Translations under genes and position numbers: made by a program
NCBI GenBank assembly: GCA_022605955.1
Contig: JAKCOZ010000032.1
Coordinates: 7,874,001 to 7,938,000, forward strand
Reading direction: 5' to 3'
From: Rallus limicola
Lineage: Eukaryota; Chordata; Aves; Gruiformes; Rallidae
Length of the DNA: 64,000 bases
The notes under the pieces: model-generated
The model's input: only the letters and a program-made list of their open reading frames with translations
What the model was told of the DNA's origin: nothing
Databases searched by the model: none
Shown: one piece after another, positions 1-12,400 of the stretch
Layout of the letters: the number at the start of each line of letters is the position of its first letter
Position numbering within the stretch: position 1 is the first letter of the stretch

Positions 1-829
1 TGGAGGTTCTTTGTTCTTGCTCCACATGTTGACTGCATGAAAGTAAATCCAGCAGAAAGCTGCACTTGGATACAGTCTCTTCCACAGGCTGGATGGTTCT
101 GTGGGTTCACTGGGCAGGACTGGCTTCATGTTTTGGAGATGCCATGAGCCTTTATGGGCAGGGTTAGGTGGATCTGCCATCCTGGAAGGCATTGGAGCTG
201 GATTGTGGTTATGAGACACTGGAGTTGAGAGAAGTTTTTTGTGTTTTCCCTTTTCTCTTGTGCTCTTGGGCCAAATATGGAGTCTCAAGCTTAGGAGTCT
301 GGACTGTTGGTTCCTACTCTTTGCTGATCCAAAGTGATGATGGTTATCTTCCAGCCTTTGTACCAAGCCTGAAAACTCAGAGCAAGCCCAAACCTGTACC
401 GGGCTGAAGGTGGATGCAGTTGTCAGTGTTAATGTTCAAATTATTGTGATTGGTTTTTGGAAGCAGCCTTCATTTCAACCTGAATTGTGTGCTTAAGCAC
501 TTCTCTGAGCTGCTGTCTCAGGCTTTCTACAGTAGTCAGGAAAGCTGCATTGGATGGTGGTCAGCCCATTACTGAAGAGGATGTGACCAAGTTCATGTTT
601 CAAAATGGCTTTTCCACCACGAGGGTTAGCATCTACTGCCTTCCTCTTACCCACTGCCTTTGGCTGTGTAGTACACATGGGTGCCAATGCTTCAGGAATA
701 CGTTCACTGTAATATATTTGCCTACATCATGTACTGAATAACTTCCCTGCTTCCAGCAGGCCTGAAATGACTGCACACAGAATGCATTTAAAACTGGATG
801 TGCTGTGGTAATTGCATGTTTCTATCAGC

Positions 830-845
830 TTTTTTTTTTTTTTTT
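830..845. repeat. T16 homopolymer
   Basis: A run of 16 T. No retrotransposed sequence or target duplication is recognisable next to it, so it is annotated only as simple sequence. Confidence 0.9.
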
Positions 846-2345
846 GGACACCTTACTAGGAAATACTTTTTCCTGTTCTGTTACATCTTCTCTTTAAAGT
901 AACGCCACTGACATGAGGAAAACAAGTGCATGTACGGAGGGGGACAGGCTGAAGCTATCTATTTGTGTTGGAATACTATGGAGCATTTTCACACTAGAGG
1001 CTATTAACCCCAAACTCCCAGTGGGATGGGAAGCCTCTGGCTTTCAAGTGTTTGGGAGTGTGTGGAAGGTTAAAGAAGCTCATGAGGAAAATGGAGGTTG
1101 ACTTTTTTGTACAGTTTATTGACTGGTTGGCAGGTCAGACTATGTATATGTTTCTCATGGCTGGCCATGATCAAGCAAAGGCTGCCTTGGAATTGAAGGG
1201 AGAGGTCTCGGATTCCCAAACATGGTGAATTTCCACTTGTTTACTATCATATACTCAGCTCTGTTGGGTGCAAAGCCTTTGGTTTAGTTTCCCATACAGA
1301 GAAAAGGAACACAGCTGAAGCAGAGACTTAAGTCTTGGGATTGTTTCAGAAAGCCTGTGAGCTTTCAGCCATGCTCCAGACAAACCCAGTGCAAGCATCA
1401 GATTCTTGAGGTAACACTTCAAGATGCTACAATAGCTCCTGAAGTTGTGTAACTACTAGGAGAGTTAAAAAGTGCTCAGAGGAGCATCTTTTCCTGAAAG
1501 GCTTTCCCTGCTCCTTAGCACTCCCTAATGAGGAAATAACGAGCAGGGCACAAGGTGATACCAGACTGTCCTGGTGCCCATCAGACAGTGTCTCCAGAGC
1601 TGGTGGCTTTGTCCAGCATGTAGAAATTTGTGTGGACCTGGTGTGGGGTTATGTTTGAGATGACATCATCCTGGAAGAGCTCTCGAGCAATGTGGCTGTC
1701 CTTTCCTCCTTCCTTTGGCTTGAGCTTCCTGCTGTCTTGGTGGGAGGGCTCCTTTTACGTGTGTTTCTTAACACGCAGGGACAGAATGCTACTTGGGTTT
1801 ATGGGTTCTGCAGCACTTGCCAGACGACCCTTTCCCACCGCACCGCAGGCTTTCCCACTCCACATGCATGATGTGTGCAGTGTTGGGCTGTATATTTTTT
1901 TCACCAAAAAAAAATGTATTTCATGGAAGTGGCCAATTGTAAAGAAAATCTGCGGATGGATGCGGCTTATAGGCAGATGTGTGACAGAACAATGTAGTAA
2001 GTGTGTGTCTGAAATGCTTCTCTCTTCTCATAAATCTCCTTTTAACTTTGGCTGCTAAACTTCAGGCTGTCCATGCTGGTGCCTTTTCCTTGTTGGCTCT
2101 TCAGATCTCAAGCTTGTTTGGTAAACTGATGAGCACGTCTGGGAGGGCGGACACGGTGCTGGCAGTGTTGCAGTCTGAGAGGATGGAAGTTGCTTTTGGA
2201 CCCATATGCTTAGTTGCTTCTAGGAGGCCCTTGTAGTAGTAGAAGGAGTGGGCATGTAGCTCCATACTCCACAGATGTTCAGATAGATGAGGCTACCATG
2301 GTGTGTGGGTTATTGCTACAAACAGCAGCCCCTGTCTGCACCGTG

Positions 2346-2445
2346 GGGCCTGCTCTGCTTGAGAGGAGGTGACAGAGCATCTGCCCTTCACACCAGGGCT
2401 CTTCTGTCTTGAGAGAAGCAGCAGAGCATCCCTCTGTGCTCTGGC
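2346..2445. repeat. Imperfect 50-bp tandem duplication
   Basis: Two adjacent units of about 50 bp (2346-2395 and 2396-2445). Both begin GGGCY, then CTTGAGAG, then a purine-rich stretch, then GCAGAGCATC or ACAGAGCATC. One single-base indel and several substitutions separate them, so the duplication is not recent. Confidence 0.6.
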
Positions 2446-5140
2446 ACTGCCATTGTCATCCTAGAGAAGGAGGTAGGTGTTTCTTTTGAAATACACTGCT
2501 TTCTCTTTCTGGGGGAGCTCTCTCCAAGCCTCCCAGACTATATGCTTCTGTCCTCACCAAGGAACTGGAGAAAAATCTAACTATGCAATTTCCCTTTTTT
2601 GTCTCCATGTTCTTGGGGGAATGGTGGGCAGACAATTCCAATGAAGCTGCTCACAGGCTTACAGTAATCAATCAAGCTCTATCTGTCCGGGCGTCTCTGA
2701 ATTCAGAGCCAAACGCAGACTCCTGTGCTCCCAGGGCTCCTGTGTTTCTCCCTATGGGCCTTTCAGCCTGTTAAACTCATCCCTGGGAGAGGTCTCCTTC
2801 TCCATTCTGCACGCCGCAACCTCTGAACAGAGAACTTGATTTAAGTGTAAGCGTAATTACTCTGTAGTCTTATGCAGAGCTGCAAATCCCTCTTCCCCAA
2901 GTCAAGTCGTTTCCCCCAGTTCCTCTCCCTCCGAGTGCAGAGCCACCTGCCCCAGTAAAGCCTTGGCTCTGCTGTTGTGTGGCCCCTGTTACGATACCAC
3001 CCAAACAGCTTGGTGCCTTCTGTCAATCTTTGTGCCGCTGACAATAGTCTGGGAAGCGATGCTTATGGAGGAAACATTAAATCTCCCACAGAGCAGCTGA
3101 AGGCTAGGGAGTGCACTGAAGGATCATTGCCACTGCTGTCCTGGGTCTGTGGGTGCGATGTCCTGAAAGCTGCAGCCACTTTCCCACCTTACCTTAGCTC
3201 TCTGAGCATGGGTGGAGGGGAAGCAAGATGAGAAACATGTTTCCGCAGTGATTGCAACACGCCATGACATGCAGATTCCCTCTCCCTGTGACAAGCATGG
3301 TGTAGGCCGCAAAGTGCTGCAATCCTCACTGGGGCTTTCTGGGCTGCTTTTAAAAGAATTCTGTCTCTGCTGTTGCCTTTGAAGGAGGGACTGACTAACT
3401 GGCAACAGTTTGGTGGCAGGCACTGTTGTGACAATGGCTTGGCGGTGAACTAACTGGGAAGAAAATCATCTTGAAAGCCCAGGCAGAGGTTTTCTAACCT
3501 CTCTGGTGCATAGAGCCAGCCCATGCAGTCCTGAAAGGGTAAAACCTTGTTGCTTGCAAATGGTTCCTCCTCTTCCAAGACAAGAACCCACGGGCCTTGC
3601 AGTTGCACCCTGTGCTAGTACTTGCTGATCTATTAGGACCAGCAATAGCACTGACTGCTTGATATACTGAGGGATGTCATCTAGCCAGGGAATGAGGGGT
3701 CGTTACCTGTTTGACCCCTCCCAACACAGTTACCACACAATCGATGGTGGTGGTTTTCTTCTCAGTCTGAAATCATGTACATTAGTCAGGTTAAAGGCTA
3801 TAATGTTGAAATAAATATTTATCAACATATGCTATGGTGGTTTATTTTTAGACTGCTGATGTGTTTGACTAGTGTCTCATATGACTGTGACACTTGTAAA
3901 CAGAGCAGCGAGGGTGTGTCACTGGCCTTGAGGTTGGTGTTTTCATGGTAACTGCTAGCTGATCATGACATCCACGTGTCAGACCATAAACTTGTCCAGA
4001 CAGGAGAGTTACAACTTGATTTCTTGTGGTTACCAGCTTTTAGCTTGGTTTCCTGAGGAGCGATTCAGGTGAGACAGTGTCGAGGACTGGTGATGTTCAA
4101 GGTGGCCATGCATGTGGATCCTGAACTCCTGCTATTGCTGCAGAGGAGCAGTGGCTTCCCAAGTGTCCTGTGCCACAGTCTTGGCCCCATGCAGGCGCTG
4201 CAGATGCCCAGAGGTGTCTATATGATAATGGTGGCCGAAGGATTGTTCAGGCAGCTGAGCCTCACCCTAGGCTTCCTCCAGCTGTTTCCCCACAGGTGAT
4301 ATTAGGCAGATACCTTCAGCACGCAGCCATCTGTTGGCACCTTGTGAGAAGCTCCTTGTGCCTCCCACTGAGCAGGACACAGGCTCCATCCTCTTAGCTA
4401 CTCCCTGTGTGGATGACATTGCTCACTGTGTGCATGACAATTTGGGCAGCTTCTGGAGAGAGATGGACATGTGTTTTCCCCCCCACCTCCAGTATAATTT
4501 GGGAAGCTTTCCTCATGTGTATGGGTGGCCTTGCTAGCAAAAGGAAGGGAGAAGCCACAAAACTTTCATGCTTTAGGGTATGATGAGTGTGGGTTTTATC
4601 TAGAACTGCAATTTATCCATGGAAGTCACCCATGTCTTTTGGTTTGAGGAGCTCAGAGCCAACGTGCAGTGAGTAGCTCAGAGGTGTGTGGTCTGCAGGA
4701 GGTTGTGGTGAGGCCCAGGAAAGCTACTCGGTCTCATACATCTCTCCTAGTTACTGTTTTTCTCCATGGTAATTCCCACAGCTCTCATGAGAGTAGACTG
4801 AGCGCTGAGATTGTGGGGAGGTGTCTTCCCCCATCTGAGATGATGTTCAAGAGTTAGCTGGCAGATTTCAGGCCCTAGACAAGAGTCTGAGGCCACTGAC
4901 AGGAGCAACATTCGTGTGGTTGTTGTACATACTGGACACGGTGGGGGGTTCTGCCAGGCCTGTCTGAAGGATGTGGGCCTGCCGATGTGACACGGGCAGA
5001 TTTTAGGGGCTTCTCGCCCTCTGGGGAGAGGGGCAAGGGCTGTCTTGGTGGGGCACATCCTGCAAATGGAGTTGCTGCCTTCTGCTTGTGCTGGTGCTCA
5101 AGGGTGATGTGGTGTGTCTGTCCAGGCTGCAGAGGGCTAT

Positions 5141-5440
5141 AAAATCATAGGATCATTCTGAGCTGGAAGGGACCCATAGGGATCATCAAGTCCAACTCCT
5201 GGCTCCACACAGGCCCAGCCAAGTCAGAGCATGGGACTGAGGGCATCTTTCAGATGCTCCTTGAGCTCAGTCAGGCTCAGTGCTGTGACCCCTTCCCTGG
5301 GGAGCCTGTGCCAGTGCTGGACCACCCTCTCAATACCGAACCTCTTCCTAACATCCAACTTAAACCTCCCCTGGTGCAGCTTCACACCGTTCCCTTGGGT
5401 TCTATTGCTGCTCACCAAAAAGAGGACATCCCAATGCCCA
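5141..5440 (-). mobile_element. CR1 fragment, tail type F, antisense
   Basis: Read on the minus strand this is a 5'-truncated CR1 3' end. It has a terminal octamer-like ATCCTATGAT, then upstream the words GTTGGACTTGATGATCCCTA, the spacer, and the end of ORF2 with the reverse complement of CCTCTTCCTAACATCCAA (encoding the C-terminal LDVRKRF-like motif). CR1 is a non-LTR retrotransposon that moves by target-primed reverse transcription and usually leaves 5'-truncated copies with no poly-A. The inner boundary near 5440 is approximate because similarity fades there. Confidence 0.9.
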
Positions 5441-7761
5441 GGATCTCCTTGCCATGCCATGGTCTGGCATTGCTTACCACCCTGCTCCCGCTGCTTCATT
5501 TGTCTCCTCCTGTTGGTAACTGCCCTGTTAGCAGGAAGCTCTCACAACTGCTCCCTGTTTCCCATCTGCTGCCCATGCTTGCTTGCTACCTGTCACCGTT
5601 GACCCTCATCACCTACCTGCTCCCATGTGTGGCCAAACTGCCCAGAAAATAAGTTCACTTGACTGTGAATGATTAGTTCCAAAATAAATGAAGGGATCTG
5701 TCCATCCTGCCGGATTGCTGTGCCTCCTTAGCTTGTGTGAATGATCAGAAGGGGTTGCATAGACTGTGCTGTGTCGGAGTGCTTTCTGTGCCTCTCTGGT
5801 CCTGAAAAATGCCTGCCAGGGGACGTTTAAGTGCCTGAGCCCCTTTGCTTGCTTCAGAAAGTCATAAGCTGCAGGATTGGAAACCCCCATGGATGGAGCT
5901 ACCAGTTAATACTGTGAAGAATGGATGAAAAAAACCCCAAAGAAACATAGGAAACAGAGTCAGACAGCTTGCTGCCTAGGATAGGAGGGTTTATGTGATG
6001 TCAGGATTCCTGCTGCCCTAAGGAAATGCTGTACTGAGAGCCAGAGGGTCTCCTTGCTGTGCTGTGCTGGCCTTGTGGTTCAGACCTCAGCTGGGGTAAG
6101 TGGGTGGTGTCTGTCACCTTTGCTTGTCAAAGTCCTGGGTGCTGAATAACAAGGTGGCTGTGAAAACCCTTCAAAATATCCTAAAGGGCAAGTGTTTGCC
6201 TGTGTTTGTTGTACTTCTTTGCAGCCACGGAGACTGTTGTCTCAGGAGAGAGTCCATCCCTGCACTGGTGGGGAGGTCAGTGCTTGGCAGACAGCCCCAT
6301 CTCCCTTGGTTCACTGGGCATCCTGACTGACCCTCCTTGGTTCTGGCCAAGCTGGGAGCAGGGTTTGGCAGGAGGAGCCCCACTCAGCTCCCCACCTTTG
6401 GCTTTATCCTGGGGAATGGAGACTTTACCTCTCATTAAGCTGGCACTTTCCATCAGCCCAGCAAAACTAAAGATAAATGCTAATTGCCAAAGCCTTCCTC
6501 AATACGAATGGGCACACACCAGCTTCTGAAAAATGCACTTGCTGTTTTAGTTAAAAATAAACAAATCAATTCTTGGGCTTTTGAGCATCTGAGCCTCCTT
6601 AAGTAAGCAATAGATTTTTCAGAAGAAGAAAAAAAAATTACTAGGAGGCAACCCAGTGATTCCCATTAAGAACAGACAAGAGAAGCAGGAGACCCAGATG
6701 CAAATCTTGGGTTTGGAAGCGTTTCCCAAAGTATTTGTAGGATAAAAATTGACTAAATCACTGCTAAACCAAGAATGACATCTCTGTGCATCCATGGTGT
6801 ACCCCTCAGATAAACCCAGAGCAGTGGCAGGAATAAAGTTCACCTTGCTGAGGGGGTAATGCAATGGTAACTGATTAGATAAAATGCTTTCACGGTGTTT
6901 CTTAACCCAGCCCAAAGGTAGGTGCTGTCAGTTCACCTGTCGCCTGAAATCACTGAGGGGGCACAGGCATGTCTCAAGGGAAACAGTTGCCCAAAATGCC
7001 CCTGAGTGACAGGATGGAGCTGTCCTCCTGTTCTTTAATATCTTAGCTAGTTAGTTGTCCTCAGGAAGCTGAGTGTGCTGATGGAGATACTGACTGATAA
7101 GTGCTCCTGCTGTATGGTGCGATTTTTGGCTAGTGTGGGGCGGGCTGCTTCCTCCCTGCCGGCATAAACTGGATGCTGGAAGAAGAGAGCAGGGAAAGTG
7201 CCAAACAGAGATGCTGCCTTTAAATCAAAAAACATCACAAAAGTGCTTCCCCCCCTCCACCCCCTTTCTGCCAGCAAGGCAGCCTGCTTCATGGAAACCT
7301 CTGCAGTTGATCAAGACAGGCGATGAGTAAGATCGTGCTCTGCTCATGAAAGCACCTTCTTCCAGAGACCACTGCTTGCTCCTGATCTGGTGCTCATTAG
7401 TCTCCGCCCTGTGATAATGAGTCATTATATTCTTTGCCCTTTTCCATGGCTGCTTTTGGTGTGGAAACTGAGACAAGTATTGCTCCCCTGCTGGAAACCA
7501 TCGCTGTCATGTCATCAAATCCATCAGTACCTGTAAGCCCAGAAGAGAATAGATTGTTTTCTTTTTTTGGGGGGGGGGGGGGGCAGTGATCTCTTAATAG
7601 GAGTGCTCTGAAGTTTGGCCATGCTCTATGTTGTGGTGGTCCTTCACATATAGCATCTGGCTAGTTTCTGTAATGTCTCAGATTTTCTTCATTAGAACAG
7701 CAAAGCTGTTAAGCAATCTTTAAAGCAGGAAAAGGTTGGAGGGATTCTACACTTGAGGCTC
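5441..7761. other. Non-coding unique sequence
   Basis: No supported gene. The stretch contains AT-rich sequence around 6530-6660 and a G15 run at 7569. No CR1 or other transposon is recognised until the older CR1 begins near 7788. Confidence 0.6.
7569..7583. repeat. G15 homopolymer
   Basis: A run of seven T followed by fifteen G. The length is hypermutable and may also be a sequencing or assembly weak point. Confidence 0.85.
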
Positions 7762-7787
7762 TCGCTGTAGAAGATCGCTATAGAAGA
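7762..7787. repeat. 13-bp tandem duplication at CR1 5' junction
   Basis: Two 13-bp units, TCGCTGTAGAAGA and TCGCTATAGAAGA, one mismatch apart. They abut the point where CR1 ORF2 similarity begins (about 7788), so the duplication lies at or beside the truncation junction of that element. Confidence 0.7.
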
Positions 7788-7789
7788 TC

Positions 7790-9330
7790 AAGTTCAAGAG
7801 CATCTAAGGAACCTAAGGCACCTAAGCCCATGGAACTGGATGAGATGCATCTGTGGGCCATGGGGGAACTGGTAGATGAAGCTGCAAAGCCATGTCCATT
7901 GTATTTGAGAAGCCATGGCAGCTGCTGAAGTTCCCCCTGGCTGGAAAAAGGGAAACAAAACCCCCATCTTTAAAAAGGAAAACAAAACATGGGGAACTAC
8001 AGGCTGGTCAGTGTCACCTCTGTGCCCAGAAAGATCATGGAGCAGATCCTCCTGGAAACTATGCTTAGGCACATGGAAAATTAGGAGAAGATTGGTGATG
8101 GCCAACATGGCTTAACCAAGGGCTAATTGTGCCTGACAAATCTGGTGGCCTTCTACAACAGGGTTGCAGTGTTGGCAGATAAGGGAAGTGCAGCTGATGT
8201 CATCTACCTGGACTTGTGCAAAGCATTTGACATTATCTTGTCTCTAAATTGGAGAGACACAGATTTGGCAGGTGGACCACTCGGTGGGTAAGGCATTGGC
8301 TGGTTGGTTCAGACTTGTTTGCAAGTGAGTGGCTTGGTGTCTGAGCAGACACCAGTGATGAGTGGTGTTCCTCGGGGGTTGGTACTGGGGCCAGCACTGT
8401 TTGATGTCTTTGTCAGTGACGTGGGCAGAAGGATCCTAGGGAACCTGCTTTGGTGGGGGGGTTGGACTCAATAATCTCTGGAGGTCCCTTCCAACTCCTA
8501 CAACTCTGTGATGCTGTGATGTAGTGCACCCTCAGCAAGTTTGCTGATGCCACCAAGCTGTGTGGTGCGGTCGATGCACTGGAGGGAAGGGATACCATCC
8601 AGAGAGACCCTGATGGGCTTGAGAGGTGGGCCCAGGCAAACCATGTGAAGGCAAGCTCCAGGGCCTCATGTGTCAGGGCAATCCCAAGCACAAATATAGG
8701 CTAGGCAGTGAATGGAGTGAGAGCAGCCCTGAGGAGAAGGGCTTGCGGGCTATGATGGATGAAAAGCTCAACGTGACCGGGCAATGTCTCTTTACAGCCC
8801 AGAAAGCCAAGTGTGTCCTGGGCTGCATCAAAATCAGTGTGACCAGCAGGCTGAGGGAGGGGATTCCCCTCTCTACTCTGCTCTGGTGAGACCCCACCTG
8901 CAGTACTGTATCCAGCTCTGGGGGCCCCAGTACAAGACAGACAGGGACCTGTCTGAGACAGTCCAGAGGAAGCCACCAAGATGATCAAAGGGCTGGAGCA
9001 CTTTATCTAGGAGTACAGTCTGAGTGTGTTGGAGTTGGTCAGCCTGGAGGAGGCTCCGAGGAGACCTTACAGCAGCCTGCCAGTACCTGAAGGGGCTACA
9101 GGAAAGCTGGAGAGGGGCTGGTTACAAGGGTGCACAGTGACAGGGCAAGGGAGAATGGCTTTAAACTGAAGGAGGGGAGATGTGGATTAGATATCAGGAA
9201 GAAATTCCTCACCATGAGGGTGGTGAGGCCCTGGCACTGGCTGCCCAGAGAAACTGTGGCTGCCCCTGGATCCCCAGCAGGGTTCAAGGCCAGGTTGGAT
9301 GGGGCTTTGGGCACCCTGGGCTGGTAGAGG
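7790..9330 (+). pseudogene. Decayed CR1 ORF2 (reverse transcriptase) remnant
   Basis: Conceptual reading in shifting frames recovers CR1 ORF2 landmarks in order. These are PGWKKGN (about 7936), the palm motif DVIYLDLCKAFD near 8197-8232, SGVPRGLVLGPALFDVF near 8361-8410, the [15 protein letters not shown] segment after the nested insertion (about 8530), [12 protein letters not shown] (about 8800), [16 protein letters not shown] (about 8884), the C-terminal NGFKLKEGRCGLDIRKKF (about 9150) and KARLDGALGTL (about 9287). In an active element this protein nicks the target and copies RNA. Here the frame is broken many times and an insertion splits it, so it cannot be functional. Confidence 0.9.
8435..8521 (+). 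mobile_element. Nested CR1 3' end (type B) inside older CR1
   Basis: An 87-bp CR1 tail (CCTAGGGAACCTGCTTTGG, then a G run, GGTTGGACTCAATAATCTCT and repeated TGTGATG octamers) lies between two pieces of the outer CR1 that should be contiguous. The outer ORF2 reads up to GTGGGCAGAAGGAT and resumes at AGTGCACCCTCAGCAAGTTT. No clear target-site duplication is visible, which is usual for CR1. Confidence 0.85.
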
Positions 9331-9403
9331 TGTCCCTGTCAGTGACCAGGGGTTGGGACTGGCTTCGAGGTCCCTTCCAATCCAAACCAGTCTCTGATTT
9401 AGT

Positions 9404-12400
9404 GCTTCTGTCAACAGCAGGTGCCTGTGTTTGTGCTTGTCCATAGCTTGCCAGGGCGTGTGTTGCCCCCAGCTGTGCCACGACGTCCCAGTTCACTACA
9501 GGATTGTGTGGGATGTTGCCTCACAACTTTCCTGTGTCCCCTTGTTCCATGCATCACTGGATTAAATGCCTTCTGCCTGATGTGTCAGGCTCTGTTTTGC
9601 TTTGTTTTCATGGTGGAGGAAGAAGGGGACAGGTTGCCAGGGTCACCAGTGTCTTTCCCTGGTATGCCTGACTTCCTTGATTTGGCAGGCATTGCTCGTA
9701 CCGGGCTGTTCTGGAGAACACGTCCTTCTGCTGAACTGCACTTGGCTGAGGCTGGTTCAGACTTGGTCCTGTGACTCAGATGAGCTGGATAGAGACCCTT
9801 AGGACTTATGGAAGCAATTATCTTGGGATGACCGAGTTGGAAACTTGCTGAGTGGGTTGCGTAGTGGGTTCCTGTAGAAGATGCACAAAATCATCCCGGT
9901 ACACCTTCGTTCCTGAGTGGGACAGGGCCTCCTGGCTGTCCCCACTGTGATGGGCACCATGAAGCCATAGTAGGTATACCTAGGCAACAGGAGCAAAACT
10001 GAAGTAGGTCATTTAAAACTTCAGTTGACAAATGATGGGGGCAGTTAACAGTTCCTCCAAGAATCCATGTCCTGTGTGGCATTGCTCCTTCCCACTATCC
10101 CTGAATCCCCAGCACCTGCTGTTTCACTTCCTTTGGTGCTTTTGGGCTAGGTTGTACCTTACCTTTCCAAAAGGCCTTGTCAGTTGAAAACCATGATTTC
10201 CCTGGATGATCGGCCCGTGCTTCTGGGTTGGCAGCTGGGAATCCTGTGGTGTTCCACCTGGTCAGCTCTTGGCAGGGAATAAAGCCCCAAAACATGGCTG
10301 AGCCTTTCTGTCTGGGCAGCCCAGGGAGTGTGAGGGTGTGCTGTGAGGGTGTGCTGTGAGGGGGCTGCTGAGCCCTTCCCACAACAGCCAATTCCTGCTT
10401 TTTTTTTGTTGTTGTTCTTTGCCATGTTCCTGTGGGAATTAGGCTGGCTGTGCCATCCTGGTGGAAATAATTCCACCTGTTGCACACATACTGCAGTGAC
10501 GACGCTGACAGTAACTGAACAGGATGGCTGGGGACAACTGCTGGAGCCTGATTTGATGAAAGGATAAGGACAACTGTAACAAACCCCTTTTGGTGTAGCA
10601 TCCTTTCGCACCCCAAAGGCTGAGAGCTTTTCCTCCTCTCTCTCTCCACATCCTTCTCTTCCCCTATCTCTGGTTGTATTGCAACAGAAGCCTGGGAAGG
10701 GCAGCGCTGCTTGCTCTCCTGTGAAGTGTTAAAATAAAGGCAGGTTGGTGTTTTGTCAGAGCACGCTGGGTGCCATGGCCCTATGGTGCCGCCAAGGGTT
10801 ATGAAAGCAACAGATCCTCACCGCTGAGCATCAGCGCCTCTTGCAGCGAGGCTCAGATAGGCTCTGACCTTACAGTGCTAGTTTACTGTACCAGTAGTTT
10901 CCTGCCATGACTCAGTGGCTGGAACAGTAATATCTGACAGCCGTTTTTTTCCTCTCTCTTTCCAGATCTCTTATGAACTTTCTCAGAGTGGGCGGGGAGA
11001 CGCGAGTGACAGATATAGTCCTGGCTGTTGACCTTCCTCTTGCACCCTCCCCCCTTTAAAATAAAACAAAAAACCAAAAGCAAACAAGGAAAAAAAAAAC
11101 AAACCCTACCACAAATCAACCTGTTCCTGCTTTCTCTGTTCCTTTCAGCCCTCGTATCCGTCAGGCTTCCCTTTCATTCACGTCCTTGACTGAATCGTAC
11201 TTTCCTTTTCAATCCTGCTGGTGGTTCCAAGGCTCACTGATAACGCCTGGGAAATACTGAGCTCATTCCCTCTTCCCCACCCGCTTTCCCCCCCCTTGTC
11301 CCCCCTCCCTGGGGCACTTTTCTGCTCTCCAGATCAAACCTTGTTACATCCTCCCTCCCTCCTCTGTTATCTTGCTGAGCCTGCACTGCTGTAACAAGCT
11401 CTGCCACCAGCAGAAATCCATAGAGTTTTGGTATGGTCCAGGCTGGATATGGTCTATGGGTGAGGCTGGAGTAAAAGCTGGCTGTATGACCAGGGGAAAG
11501 CCCAGCCTTGAAGATGCCACTTCATGTTTGGGTGCTCACTGTGGCTGGGGTGTGAGGAGCGATACTGGAGCAATGACCAGCCCACTTGTGTGGAGCAGAG
11601 GTGGTCATAATTCTGCCATCGCAGGGTCTCCCTTTCTCAAGGCTAAGGAGCAGCAACCAATGTTTGTTCCTGCTGACTGTCAAACAGCTCTCAGGCCTTC
11701 CCAGGAAGGAGCCTAGAGAGAAACCCTACTGCTTCTGCAACCTCCAGTCTTGAGGTGGCTGACCCAGCATGAAGTGCTGGCTTGGGCTTAGGGCACCTAG
11801 GAACAGGGGGAGGGGGTTTCACTACATCATACCCTCCCTACAGAAGGTGTAAAAACCTACTTGTAGCCCTGACTATGCCTTCTGATGCTACTTCACCTTT
11901 GGTCTGGGCAGCAGAGCAAAGTGCCCTTCTTGTCAAAGACTCCAGCGTCTCCATGTACCGATACCAATTGAATTCTCCCAGATTTCCCAATTCTGTGTAG
12001 CAATTCCTGACTCTGCAGCTGCTTTTCTGGAGACTCCCCAAGTCCTATGCCTCTGGTCAGCACCCTGGGAACTTGCTTCAGACCACAGTTACCTCGTCCT
12101 CTGAATCCACAAGCGAAGGCCATGTGATGATTTTCTAGACTGGCTAAATTATTTCATAATCGGAATTCCATAGTTTCTTTGCTGCTGAACTTAACCCTTG
12201 TGTAGGCTGTGGGTTGGGAGCCCATCTTTACTGGAAACTTTCTCTTGCTCTCGAGATCTTGGAGTAATAATAAGCATGGCTCCATTGTGCACATTCGGGA
12301 GGTGTGAGCTGGGGAGACTGGCAACAGGTAGGAGCCCATTTCAGGTCAAAATTAAGAGGAAAGTATTATAGTCTACCAGAGGCCATCTTAATTGTTTTAT

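Larger units (their letters stand above)
1..5140. other. Non-coding unique sequence
   Basis: No gene, RNA gene or recognisable transposon is visible in these five kilobases. Open frames are short (at most about 140 codons), lack domain signatures and overlap one another on both strands. Local content is a T run near 830, an imperfect 50-bp duplication near 2346, and otherwise mixed-composition sequence consistent with intergenic or intronic bird DNA. Old decayed repeats that need a profile search could be present. Confidence 0.6.
7788..9403 (+). mobile_element. Long old CR1 copy (ORF2 RT to 3' end)
   Basis: The longest CR1 in the window, about 1.6 kb including an insertion. It runs from inside the ORF2 reverse transcriptase through the C-terminal region to the 3' UTR, and finishes at a decayed tail (CAAACCAGTCTCTGATTT). 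Its 3' body resembles the copy at 19542 (type E: CCCAGAGAAACTGTGGCTGC). Many stops and frameshifts mark it as old. It is interrupted at 8435-8521 by a younger CR1 tail, so the outer element was in place first. Confidence 0.95.

Noticed and set aside
5231..5652. Plus-strand frames of 123-132 codons
   Set aside because: Largely antisense readings of the CR1 copy at 5141-5440.
10095..10649. 184-codon open frame, minus strand
   Set aside because: Two overlapping minus-strand frames are open at once and neither resembles a known protein.
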